Assembly: GCA_021399445.1 (NCBI GenBank)
Contig: JAJTUQ010000006.1
Coordinates: 1,674,001 to 1,738,000 of the forward strand
Direction of reading: 5' to 3'
From: Xylogone sp. PMI_703
Taxonomy: Eukaryota; Ascomycota; Leotiomycetes
Length of the DNA stretch: 64,000 nucleotides
The notes below the pieces were generated by a model. It had not been told where the DNA came from. It saw only the letters and a list, made by a program, of their open reading frames with translations, and made no database searches. Positions 12,784 to 23,223 of the stretch are shown one piece after another (position 1 is the first letter of the stretch; each line of letters starts with the position of its first letter). A program made the position numbers and the translations under genes.

Positions 12784-13430
12784 AAGACTTTAATTATTAT
12801 AATAATATTTATATCTTAAGAATAACTAAACTAAAAGAGTTATAATAATTATAAACATTTTTAGTCTTATTTTTATATTTAATATTATTTTATTTAATAC
12901 TTTTAATTTATTACTTTAACTTCTTATTATAAAGTTATATATAAATTAAAAAGAGATAAACGAGGAAAAAGCTTAAGTTTATATAAAAATTATATTATAT
13001 GATATTTATAACCTTAATTTATTATCACCTTAAAGAGTAGTTTTTTTCGTATAATCTAAGTAAAAACGGATAAAGAGGCGTTTTCACTTTATGTAGATAT
13101 AACGTTATTAATAATATTAATAATATTAACATAATCATAAACACCTTTAATAATAATATAAAGTATCTTGTTTTAAACATTTACACTTTTCATCTTAAAT
13201 ATTAAGATATTTTTCTCTTTTGTAATATTATTTTAATCTTCTTTATACTTTATGATCATATCTCTTAACATTATAGTCTTAACATTAATAGCCAGGTCTT
13301 AGACTTTTACAGAGTCTTCCTGTTTTAGCTATTGCTTGAAGTTAAGTTATTCTCTCGACACTAAATGGATTTCTTCACACCCAGCATCTTCGCAGGGCAC
13401 ATTTAGCGTTAAATCACAAGTGTGAACTTC
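12784..13430. other. AT-rich flank of the retrotransposon block
   Basis: Very AT-rich up to about 13300, then an abrupt return to mixed composition. I see no gene or recognisable repeat; it may be an older, fully decayed insertion. Confidence 0.4.
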
Positions 13431-13489
13431 GCTACAGCACATAGTGGAGGAGAACGATTGGCATCTTCATCCATGGCTGTAAGATCCAA

Positions 13490-13844
13490 AGTGCAAAGGT
13501 GCTAGTGATATGTGGGATCTTTATACAAGCCAAAGGAAAAGGTGCAATTAAAGGCGCACTCAGCTCTGGAAGTATGAGACTCGAGGTGTCATATTTGTAT
13601 GGAACCGAGAATTCTGAGCTGGCCTCAGGACTCAATTGTGCGTGTGCTGCAGCAAATATTACAGCCTGATTTATCTAAGGATTCCCGTATCTACACAATC
13701 CCGTCTCGAGACGGAGACGAAGAGGCGCAATGCCATTTACGAAGTGTGATAGCCAAGGCCTTTGACGGCAGTAAATTAACTTCTCACACGATCAATTTCC
13801 CAATCTTAGAGGAAGTGGTTGGAGCTCTACTCATGCAACAGTGA
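13490..13844 (+). pseudogene. Unassigned coding-like remnant
   Basis: Two overlapping stretches in different plus frames have normal protein composition: about 13497-13666 (contains LVICGIFIQAKGKGAIKGAL) and 13599-13844 (contains SRIYTIPSRDGDEEAQCHLR). They could be one gene with a frameshift or intron. I do not recognise the family. A minus-strand open frame over 13432-13635 is probably a shadow. Confidence that anything functional is encoded is low. Confidence 0.25.
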
Positions 13845-14354
13845 CATTATGCATGGCGCGTTGTGAACATGCGCGCATCGTTGTTACAAGTTTATGTTGG
13901 AGGAAAGGTTTAACGGAATCGGCACTCACCGGGTCTGGTGGTTGTGCAGACACGAACACGATGGCCCAGCCAAGCTGATCGGCCTTAAAGCTAAGTAGCG
14001 GGTCTCATGCAACCAATATATCCAATCAACCCCCTCCGAATCAACATCATGTTCACAGCCTCAGGTCAGAGCGGAGGTAAAATAGGAAGAGAACAATGTG
14101 TATTTGTGTATTTTCCAGAACTTTTGAAGGATCAGGGTTAGCGCGATGCCAAGGTTCATCTTTAACAAAAAAACACTACAGAAAAGAATGGAACTTGTAG
14201 CCTTATGATCTCTCTATTTCTTCCAACTATCTAATAATTTTGTGGGTTGCACCCCAAGTTCTGGCTTAGTGGCATTTTCAAATCATAAATTTCCAAGCAT
14301 TTATAAAACAGAGCAACATTTTAAGCATGGGAGTCATTAGGAGTTTCTACTTAT

Positions 14355-14480
14355 GCAAATTTCGTTGGCCCCTCTAGGAGCTCGAAATTTCATGTAGCAG
14401 CCTGGCTTCGTACTTCATCCTGTCCTTTCCCTCGAGGACTAGCCCTTCCAACCTCGGAAGTAGTGTAAATTTCCGTGGCT
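14355..14480 (-). pseudogene. Duplicated 3' end of the neighbouring regulator gene
   Basis: The minus strand reads ...SQAAT, a stop, then ELLEGPTKFA and stop, against EAATWSELLKWPTKFA at the end of the gene at 15383-16327. The TGG of that motif is TGA here. The DNA around 14050-14420 also resembles 14935-15450 (shared 'gcaaattt.gttggcc' and flanking words). This is a diverged, truncated tandem copy about 1 kb downstream of its parent. Confidence 0.55.
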
Positions 14481-14489
14481 TCACTAGGG

Positions 14490-15380
14490 CCGTTCCGCAC
14501 TTTGTTTAGCTAGAACTTCAACTCAATCAGGCACTGTCATAGTAATATCTAAATATGACTCCTTGGGGGATTCTTGGATGTACACGCGCCCAGATATTGA
14601 GTCTGAGGCAAAGAAAAGTATGGTCATGTGCTTAAGGTGATTGCCAAGGTAGTTGAAAACGCAGGCTGGCCTCCATATTGCCTACCCCCATGTGCACAGT
14701 TTCTGTATTTAGAAAGAAGCCGTAGTAATGAGCGCTTTGTTCTCTTTAAGTGTGCTTCTGGTTGAAGGGCGCATCATTATGGATACTACAGTATACTGTA
14801 GCGGAACTATGATTCATACATCAATGTGCCACTCCTTGGTGTAGCTTGCCGTGTCGTGATCGTGTCTGCATGACAACTATGAACCCAGTAGCTGCTTATT
14901 CTTCGTCGGCCCTTATTTGCTCAACAATGCCTGGGCAACAGAGATGAAGAATATTGTATATTCCCCAAACTTTGTGAAGGACTAACACGACGCCGGATTT
15001 CATATTTTCTCGGGAGAATACAATATAAAAGAAATAGATTAGGTCGTGTGTTGCAATATTTAGAAGTTACCGTTGTGCCTCATAACTGTGTCCCCAATGT
15101 ACTCACTCAGCTTAATATTAGAACATATATAGATAGGGCTTACAGATATAACATGTACCATTGATTAATGGTAATCATCAGCCTGCACAGCTGTACACAA
15201 CCCCACAACCTCTGTATACAAGATCCATTGTAGTTTGTAGGCCCATAAGCAATTTAGTGGCTCTATATCTGTCCCTGCGTTTGTCCCATACTTTATTATA
15301 TCGTCAACACATGACTTCCTGAATATTTATCAAGCTAAAATAACAATATTTGAACTTCTAGGAAATGATTGGAGTTACAC
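14490..15380. other. No gene seen
   Basis: Mixed-composition DNA between the truncated and the longer copies of the regulator 3' end. Parts (14935-15060) resemble 14060-14170, consistent with a duplicated segment. No open frame of note. Confidence 0.4.
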
Positions 15381-15382
15381 TT

Positions 15383-16327
15383 TCAAGCAAATTTTGTTGG
15401 CCATTTTAAGAGCTCACTCCATGTGGCAGCCTCGGCCCGTACCCTACCCAGCTCTTCTTCTTCAGAATTAGAACCTCCCGTCATGCTAGTGGTATGGATA
15501 TCTGTAGCTTCACGAAATGCATCCTGTACCTCGTCCGCGATGGCCTGGATACCCAGCCTCCCGAAGTTGTCCAGCCACCAGAAGCCGCTTTCCATCAGGA
15601 CCAATAGAACTTTATAATATGCTAAAATTACCAGGGATTTAGCCCTTCTACAACGCAACCGCGCCCGAATTATTAAATTCTTACTCCCCAAGGCGCCTGC
15701 ATCTGGCAGGGTCTGGCAAAGCTCGTGTACGTAGCTTTCCGGCACCATCGCGGGCCAGCTTAGACCGCCGATCTCTTCTATCTCTTGAAGTGCAAGTGAG
15801 CAAGCCCGGTTACTGTCGGCTGGGTTTTGACTTGTCATAAAGGGGTTGAATGAGGAGTACTGGAACATGAGTAGGGTGCGGATGTAGAGATCTTTGAGCA
15901 AGCGACAAGCGGCCTGGATCCCCCGCTCAGGTCTTCCAGAAGAGTTATCGCTATTTTCAGCAGGCCCCTCTGGGTCCAAGACTCTTGAGGCGGCGGAATG
16001 CAAATTATGATATGTAGCGTTATCTAAGCTCTTTACTTCAGCGTCACAGATATCCCATAGTGTTGAAATTGCAGTGCTTGCCTCGAGGCGAAATATCCTC
16101 AGTCGGCTTTGCAATGAATTCAGGGGTACCGAAGGAGCAGAGCTGGCCTCATCGGTAGTTTCGGTACTACAGACATCAAAACCGTCGACTAGCTCACTTC
16201 GCTGCACCTCCCTAAGATGCATGTATGTCGGAGCCGGTAATTGCACTGGAGCTTGAGGATTACTATGCAGGGCTGCTCTCCCCTTAAGGTGCGTCTCCCA
16301 GTCCTCATGAATTACCCGAATGTCCAT
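15383..16327 (-). CDS. C-terminal region of a fungal-specific Zn2Cys6-type regulator
   Basis: A 314-aa open frame. The second half (RAKSLVILAYYKVLLVLMES, then FWWLDNFGRLGIQAIADEV and an acidic EEEELGRVR stretch before SELLKWPTKFA) resembles the C-terminus of fungal Zn2Cys6 regulators of the sterol-uptake-control-like class. No binuclear cluster is encoded in this frame, which starts MDIRVIHEDWE; the DNA-binding exon may lie upstream beyond an intron or be lost. Coding-like scraps at 16572-16987 do not supply one. The frame itself is clean. A truncated copy of its 3' end lies at 14355-14480. It may be a real shorter protein or a 5'-truncated pseudogene. Confidence 0.5.
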   Translation of the reverse strand: MDIRVIHEDWETHLKGRAALHSNPQAPVQLPAPTYMHLREVQRSELVDGFDVCSTETTDEASSAPSVPLNSLQSRLRIFRLEASTAISTLWDICDAEVKSLDNATYHNLHSAASRVLDPEGPAENSDNSSGRPERGIQAACRLLKDLYIRTLLMFQYSSFNPFMTSQNPADSNRACSLALQEIEEIGGLSWPAMVPESYVHELCQTLPDAGALGSKNLIIRARLRCRRAKSLVILAYYKVLLVLMESGFWWLDNFGRLGIQAIADEVQDAFREATDIHTTSMTGGSNSEEEELGRVRAEAATWSELLKWPTKFA

Positions 16328-16571
16328 AACAGTGGAATCATTGATACTTCCAACTGAAACTGATTTCGCATTCTACTACACTCTTCAAATACTCCAATTG
16401 ATGTCGAAGGTCTCGCGTGAGCCATAGGCTTACATCCACGTGAATTTCCTTAACTTATATAATAATTTGATAAGCTTGTGGCTGTTCAAAATTGTGGCTG
16501 ATGCAAAGCTAAAGTACAGTATATGCATGGGAATATTCTTTGCAACAAAAACTTCCGCAAATAAGATTCTG

Positions 16572-16987
16572 TTAACTATTTTCGATGCTAAAAGTTGAAT
16601 GGTGTTCAGTGGCAATTATCAGATCTTGCCGTTCTCCACTTTCCCACGTAATCCTGAAGACCCGAATTTGTCGTTCCCAGGGACTGTTGGACTGCTCAAT
16701 AGCCTCAATTAGGCTAGCAATAGAGCCTCTATCAAACACCTCAAATGACTAAACAAGGGAAGAAGTCCATTAGCACAGCTGTTTTCATCTTAGGGCATAG
16801 AGTATTGTGAAACTAGGCGTTGGTTTTTTTCCATTATAACTTGTGGTTTCGTCACTCAATCCCCTTAGAGAATGGTACCGTAGTGCATTGGATCTCATCC
16901 AAGGGCTCTCTTCAGCATCACCCAGCCGTACTTCTTACTTGGGAAGATGATGCACTTTCCACCAATCTCTAGCAAACAAACTGTCAT
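16572..16987 (-). pseudogene. Coding remnants of an unrecognised gene
   Basis: Two minus-strand pieces have good codon texture. 16987-16895 encodes 30 aa ending KKYGWVMLKRALG and stop. 16748-16572 is open for 58 codons (contains ALIEAIEQ-like SLIEAIEQSNSPWERQIRVF) and begins right after a plausible 3' splice site (CCCTTGTTTAG). They could be exons of one small gene, or of a lost 5' part of the regulator at 15383. I do not recognise the family. Confidence 0.3.
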
Positions 16988-16999
16988 ATTCCTGAATGT

Positions 17000-18800
17000 T
17001 TGATTGAAATCTAAGCGCAGCTTATTACTGCAAAGAGTAGAAAATCATTACTCCAGTTTTCAGTTCAAGTGCTTCTCTTGAGACAGACCAGCGCAAGCTT
17101 CGCGACTAATTATTATACATTGGAGTCAGTCTTCGTAACATTATTAGTGCGATAGAAGGGAAGTATCAATGAATCCTCTCCCGCCAGTTGTCAAACCAAG
17201 AAGTCTTTTCCTTTTGCACACGTTAAGGCATTCCTTACTTCCTTTACTTGACACACCTATTCAACACCAAATATTAAGCAAGGCCCAAGGTTTTCCAATT
17301 TCCAACCCTACATGCAATATAACTAAATAAATGAATGATGATACGAGTACTCGTTCCTCGGGCCGTTTCTCGGGTCATTTTTCGCTTGAATAACCCTGAT
17401 GTGTTTCTCTTGTTATGCCAACCATAGCAATACCTTTTGCTTGAATCGTCAAAGGGGTTTGTATTACTGCTATATTTCTTGAGACAACAACCTGCAGATG
17501 CGGGGTCGGAGTTTTTTATTTAGCATAATTTGACACCCGGTACGCATACAAGCCACTTATCCACAGCTCAACCTTCTTTACAATCAGTGACAGAAAACTA
17601 TATCGCTTGTTAAACACAACAACGACTTCTATTATATTAAAGTTAATCTAACTAGATCTTTAGCTATGACTCGTTCGTAACGTTGTATATTCTTTCTTAG
17701 TGATCGACAAATTTCTTGAGAGATTTATATTTACTTGTAAAAGTTATACGACGTATGCTTTTCTTAATTTAACTTTGTTTTAATCTATTACTTACCGATA
17801 TCGGTGTTTCGTCCTAATGTTGCTGACATCTTAGTCCATCGGAAAACTTTTGAATCTACTTGAGGAAATTTTTCTTATAACGATCTGACTGTACCTACAT
17901 ATATGAGCAGAGAATGAGTAGATGCTGATATTAAAAGGACGTATCCCGTTCCCGGAACACACCCAGTGAGTGGGTAGTTATGCAGGTAAGGATTACAGTA
18001 AGCTAAGGAAGACACCCCAGCACACTTACCCACGCCACGGGTCTTAGGATGTAACTCAGTATTATTTCTGTCTTAAAATTTCCAAAATAGACTATTTGGC
18101 CGACGAAGAGTAATTAGGGCTTTCTCGGTCTCTTTCAACCTTCTAAATAGTATTTTACAATTATATTTACTTAATAAGACTCGATTCCTAGAGTTAAGAA
18201 TAAATATGCATACAAGAAAACTAAATTTCCATATCCACTTACTCCTTCTTGTGGTCAACTACATAAAGTGATATTATCTATATACGAACTTAATGTAGTA
18301 ATGACTTCTGAAATAATACTGAGGTTTCAGGGGAGTAAAAAGTTCTAGATTATAATAATGAAGTTACGACGAGCTTATAAGGTTTAACATGTTTTTGTTG
18401 AATGGAGAATTCTCATTCTGTAATATAAAAGATTTGTGGTCTTTACTAATCGACAAATTATAACATTTCTTATTTCAGGGAATTAACTTTTTTGTTATAG
18501 CTTAACTTATCACTAATCAACTAAAAACAGATTATCAAGGTTAATATCGGCGGATTTCCTGAGTGTTAACTCCTTCTGGTTCTTTGTCTAAGATAATACT
18601 TTATTTTCGTTTTATAAATCAAGAATACAAGTCTTATAAGATTCAAACACTGACCAACTCTTTAATCACGGGGTATCATGAATGGATACATAAAAGGTGC
18701 CAGATTGGCAACTCCGAAACTATTTCCTCATCATTAACTCTTTTTTCTATTGTACATACTTACAATTTATTAAGTTCTAGACTTTTCTTGCCTAAGTCTC
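17000..18800. other. AT-rich, no gene seen
   Basis: Long gene-free tract with only short, AT-biased open frames on both strands (for example 18073-18258 minus and 18563-18889 plus, the latter out of frame with the pseudogene that follows). Likely mutated, ancient sequence. Confidence 0.4.
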
Positions 18801-18803
18801 AAA

Positions 18804-19717
18804 ATAATTACTATTCCAGTCACTCTTCTTGCCCTTACGATAACATCTCAGGCTTACGTTTTTGGCTAGGCCAAGGGCATGTACTGTAAGAGAGGAAATG
18901 ACCCTGCTATCGATGACTAAAATACTAACTTAGCTATTAATCCACCTTAGATGTTTTCGAAACAGGATTTCTGGTTCTAACATGACCGTAGTTATGATGT
19001 AATACCTCCTCCTGTTAACGAATTCTTAGAACTTCTCGCCAGTAGCCAAGTCTAACTTGAGTTAACTTATAACAGAGCTCTGATGACGTTGTTGTTTAAT
19101 GGACAATTTGCAGGTGAATGGCCAGATGGACAGCCTTATTCGAAGGATTGGAATGGAAATAACGTACCAGGAGAGGGATGCATTGAGGACGACGGTGTTA
19201 TGTATACTTTTAACTAGAGTACGGCTGCTGGAACTGTTTTGGCCATTAACTATAACTCTAATTTCCAGGATGTCATATTAGAGAACTTAGTTATATTCTC
19301 CGTTTTCCTCAACACTCCATGGAAGCGTATTGTACTATACGATGTCTTAGTTAACTTTCCTCCTTGTCCAGCAGATGGATGTACTTGTGTATGACTATAA
19401 GTTCTTAATGGTTGTGGAGAACTAAACACGTATATAGGAAGATATAAGTGCAAGGTTACAGGATCTACTTCCACTAAGATAGTTAGAACTGCAAAGCTAC
19501 CTACTTACTGTGCAGATGATGTATCTAAGTGTCAGGCTAGTCTTAAGCAAATGATTGTCTGGAATTAAGCTGAAGTTAACAACGTGGATGTCCCTGCTGG
19601 AGGATTTCCCGGATATAATCAGAAGAACAGTTAGGCTCCAGGTAAGTCATTACTTCTAATTCTTCTTTCCATCATCTAACTTATGAAACAGGTGCACAAA
19701 TTGATATTTTCATCTAG
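18804..19717 (+). pseudogene. AA14-like lytic polysaccharide monooxygenase pseudogene
   Basis: One plus frame can be followed from a signal-peptide-like stretch (18804-18854, ITIPVTLLALTITSQA) through the whole protein, with 10 in-frame stops (18867, 18918, 18948, 18978, 19053, 19215, 19392, 19398, 19566, 19632) but no frameshift. Diagnostic blocks: KGMYC, NRALMTLLFNGQFAGEWPDG, GCIEDDG, NTPWKR, NGCGELNTY, YCADDVSKC, KQMIVWN. As I recall the family these match AA14 copper LPMOs of lignocellulose-degrading fungi. A 50-bp intron (19642-19691, GTAAGT...CTAAC...CAG) is still perfect and joins to GAQIDIF and a stop. The residue expected as the N-terminal copper His of the mature protein is TAC (Tyr) at 18855. 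The stops fit CAR-to-TAR and TGG-to-TAG/TGA changes, i.e. RIP. The AA14 label is from memory and needs a profile search. Confidence 0.65.
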
Positions 19718-20235
19718 ATAATACAACCTTAATTCAAATCCTTTAAGACTGTTCTATACTTAAGTGTATTCAGCCGGCTACCTAATATATAAGGTTGCAA
19801 ATTATGAGATATGTATATAATGTGGAAGAGAGAGGTGCTAAGAGGTGTTGAGGTAGTATATACAGTAATACAATACAACTGACCAATCAGAAGGCAAGGT
19901 CTGGTAGAATAGGAGTGAAGGTGGTTGATTATTGTACGGTTGTAAGAACCGTACTTTATATACTACGTACAGGTCACATGATACACCGCACGTACACGTG
20001 CTACGCACATGCCGTATACTGTTTTCCCTACCACAGTAAGTGAAACACTTACTCTCCCTGGGAGTACTTATAGCAATTCAACAGTAAATTAGGTTCCAGA
20101 AACATTATATAACTCAATCTAATTACAAAAACAATACAAAAGTATTAATAAAATGTTTAAGTAACACAGAAGTCCTTCTATACTTACTAGAATTGCATTT
20201 CATTAATTAATAAAAAGATATAAAATAGCCATATA
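19718..20235. other. No gene seen
   Basis: Spacer between the LPMO pseudogene and the transposase tail. It has short imperfect inverted words (gtaagtgaaacacttac near 20035) but no open frame of interest. Confidence 0.4.
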
Positions 20236-20248
20236 TAATGTTATATTT

Positions 20249-20527
20249 TTGGCCCAGGAAGTAGAACAATTGCAAGTTACTAATGAATTTATTCAAAAAA
20301 AGCTTAAAAAGTCTAGAAAACGAATGAAACCTGAAGGCAATTCAACAGTTCAATTAGCTCAGGCTAGTGTGGAGGCTAGTACAAAGGTCCATGAACCTGT
20401 AGATGGGGGAAATCCTGTCACACTTTTAGAGCCTTTGGAGGCTCCAAAACGACGTTCACCAAAGTGTTCAGGATGTGGTGTTTTAGGTCATAAAATAACT
20501 AAATGCCCTCAACTAGCTAGTCATTAA
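20249..20527 (+). pseudogene. C-terminal remnant of a pogo/Fot-type transposase
   Basis: The last 92 codons of a larger protein: a basic, helical segment (QKKLKKSRKRMK) followed by a terminal zinc knuckle KCSGCGVLGHKITKCP (CX2CX4HX4C). This arrangement is typical of the C-terminus of fungal pogo-family DDE transposases. The catalytic domain is missing: upstream DNA is AT-rich with a stop at 20204 in this frame. The GC-rich block at about 20583-20628, with tandem 'gtcgggtgga' words, is probably the element's right end. No matching left end is present, so the copy is 5'-truncated. Confidence 0.6.
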
Positions 20528-20932
20528 ATTTATTTGATTGATTGTTGATTTTGGTTGAATTTTTGGTGTTGAATGCTGAAATTGAGGGGGAGGTGTCGGG
20601 TGGACCGGGATGTCGGGTGGACAGGGAATTACGTTATCGTTGTCAGAATATGCTTACGTAATTGGGATAAGGAGCTTTACGCGTAGTATATGTGTTTCGT
20701 ATTTTACCCATATATTGTGGGCTTACCCCACTGTATACAGTATCACCTGCATCTGCAATTGATTAAGTCTCAGTCCCACTGTATTTGTACGGATGTATGC
20801 GTGCTTGCCTACCACTAGCGCCACAACTCGTGACAATCGTGTGTTGTTGTGAGTGGCACGTGACCTAGCCGAGCAGCCAAACCAGCCAATAAGAAAATAG
20901 CAACGGTTGTAGATATAGCTTCGCTTCCAGTA

Positions 20933-22986
20933 CAGTCCCCTCCCCTAAATGAAGGAAGGTGGGTCGGGTAGTGGCAAAGTTGATGCCTAAATTTTGGGCA
21001 GGGGCCCCTGGATACCGCCTTCCTTATATGGGAGCATGGTTCTAGAGGTCCTCCGCCAGGAATTTGTATGGGAAACCTACTGTAAATATGACTATAGGAT
21101 GATTAATAAAATGAATATATTTAGTATTTAGTAGGCCCTCCTCTAGCGTCTATAACGGCCTGGCATCTCCTTTTCCAGCTTCTATATAAACTCTGAATAT
21201 AATCTTCTGGAATAGTTTCCCAGGCTTCCTGAATAATTCTTTGAAGCTCTTTCTCTGGTATATGAATTGGGTCGTAATGAGCTCTATAATAGTGCTTTTG
21301 GATCCAGTCTTTCATCCAGCTCCAGAGGTTTTCTATAATATTAAGATCTGGAGAATACCTTGGCCATCGAATGTATGGAATATGCCTCCTTTGAAGGTTA
21401 TATGTGGTAAGTCGAGACCTATGGCTTAGAGCGTTATCTTGCATAAATATACAATCAGGGTATTCCCTGATATATTCTTCCACTTTGGAGAGAACATGAA
21501 GGTTATACCTTTCTGAGTTAAAAGTGCCTCATTCCTTCTTCCAGAATACTAAAGGGTCTTTCTTCTCGTTATAAATCATACTTTATATTTTCTATAGAAT
21601 TCTCCCCTGATCCATTCTCCGTTTGACTGTATCTATATGTAAATCTTTGCTCTTATCAGTTAATGTTGTTACATATTGAGGAGTATGCCAGTCTCCGAAT
21701 ACCCAGACTTCATCTGAAAAAGCTTGTTGAAATATTTTAGGCTAATCTCAATTAATAACTTCTGTACAGAAACTAAGCCTTTCTTGTTGGACTTCAGGGT
21801 CATCGGAGAATCTTTTACACTTGGATATCTTCCTTTTATATCCTGAGAGTGTTATAGCTGTTTTAATCGCATCTTCTCCTAGGAATTGTAACTGTTGATG
21901 AAACTCTGGATCTGTCTCTCGGATCATATCTCTATATTCTTTATATGTAATACGTCAACGTGAAGGGGAAGCTCTCATCCAATCAACCATCCTTCTCCGT
22001 TCTGGAGTTCTAATTCCTGGCTTCCTTCTGCATTTTCGATGTTGTAGTATAAGTTATGCTTTAGCTGTATGATAAATCTGCTTTGTATGTAATCCCTAAA
22101 ACCTTACTTATCTCTTTGTATTTATGTCCGAAAAGGAGAACTATCTTGATCATAAGCCTAAGATCTCTGTTTATACAGAACTGCTCTTGGGAATCTGTAG
22201 AGCTAATAGCTTATGAATCTGGGATTTCCGGACTGAGCTATCGTATTGGTCTAGGTGTTGAGTAATCAGTTGTAGTAGCTAAAGCTGTAGCTACTTCGAC
22301 AAATGCTGAATCTGGAGATGACCTAGTAGGGCCAATAGGTGGAGTTGTTGGAGGCCCTTATAGTAAGACCGGAGATTGAGGTCTTGGAAAGTCTAGCCTT
22401 GGGAGCTGCATATTGGGGTTTGTAACTAGGTCATATTCTGTAAGGAATGGCCGGTCTAAAGGTGGAGCTCCTGGAGGTGTAGAAGTTTGTGAAGTTGTAG
22501 AGGCTTGTGAAGCTGTTGAAGAGGTTGGTATTGGCGGAGGTGATGGCCCGGGGATTAGAAGTGAGTTTGGAATTGGTGGAACTGGTGATGGAGTAGGTGG
22601 AAGTGATAAAGTGGGTGACGCTGGAGGACTGGGAGTTCTGGGCTCTAGCGGATTGAGAAGATTGGAGAGTGGTAACCGCATACTGAGCTTGAATTGGAGC
22701 TTGAATTAGTGGTTGGATTGGTAGATTAGAGCTTAGAATGGGGCTTGAATTGATAGTGAAAATGGAGCTTGAATTGGAGGTGGAAATGAAGCTTTAATTG
22801 GAGCTCTGTACGGAGCTATGTGCATGTATTCTAGAGGATTCGGTATGTGAAGTCCTATGGCCTGTGCCAACATCGAAATGTATCAATGACGCTTATTGGC
22901 TGTGGGCTGTTGGCCCCTGCCCCAGGAGCCAGGCATACATCGCCACCTTGGCCGACCCACCTTCCTTCGTTTAGGGGAGGGGACTG
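20933..22986 (-). mobile_element. Tc1/mariner element, decayed, with both TIRs
   Basis: Inverted repeats of about 36 bp at 20933-20968 and 22951-22986 (outer ends CAGTCCCCTCCCCTAAA) differ by one base. Each is flanked by the TA target dinucleotide (20931-20932, 22987-22988). Length 2054 bp. It holds a minus-strand transposase relic at 21121-22681. A complete insertion by structure, inactive by its frames. Confidence 0.85.
21121..22681 (-). pseudogene. Tc1-like DDE transposase, broken
   Basis: Read right to left: a proline/serine-rich N-terminal segment (22681-22358), then a helix-turn-helix region (about 22230-21960), then the catalytic core. The last 120 aa are open (21483-21121) and include FMQDNALSHRS and YSPDLNIIENLWSWMKDW, the second D and the E of the DD34E-type triad. 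Several stops and frameshifts separate the pieces (for example the stop just below 22358 and stops around 21540-21980). The Pro-rich N-terminus is longer than in canonical Tc1 and resembles a fungal subgroup. Confidence 0.75.
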
Positions 22987-23093
22987 TAGTAGTAGAATAA
23001 ATCCATATATCTCCCCGCTCTACATGTGTTCACTGGTAGGTCCCGCTTCGTCCCACCCGACCCGTAAGAGGTCCCACCTTCATGTTGTTGCAG

Positions 23094-23101
23094 TATAAAT
23101 A
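23094..23101 (+). promoter_or_regulatory. TATA-like box upstream of the carboxylesterase
   Basis: TATAAATA lies 123 bp before the chosen start codon at 23224, in the short space between the Tc1 element and the gene. A short upstream ATG (23157) is out of frame. The insertion end is only about 240 bp from the start codon, so native promoter DNA may have been displaced. Confidence 0.4.
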
Positions 23102-23223
23102 CAAGGTCTCATATAACTGATACACCCCTCTTTAGAACAATTTCTCATAACCTAACATGCTACACTTATCCTCTATCTTTAATTTCACCAAACTCGGATT
23201 TTTATTCAGTGCAAGATACAGAT

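Noticed and set aside
13892..14020. A GC-balanced patch that looked like a structural RNA (5S or tRNA-like)
   Set aside because: No tRNA arms can be drawn, and it lacks the conserved 5S rRNA box words.
19099..19474. Short open frames on both strands inside the LPMO pseudogene
   Set aside because: They are shadows in other frames; the conserved frame is codon position 0 from 18804, with stops.
22413..22709. Gly/Val-rich plus-strand frame of 98 aa
   Set aside because: Exact antisense of the Pro/Ser-rich transposase leader; its low complexity mirrors that strand.
23157..23223. Upstream ATG before the carboxylesterase as an alternative first exon
   Set aside because: Out of frame with the esterase and with no splice site that would fuse it; at most a short upstream frame.
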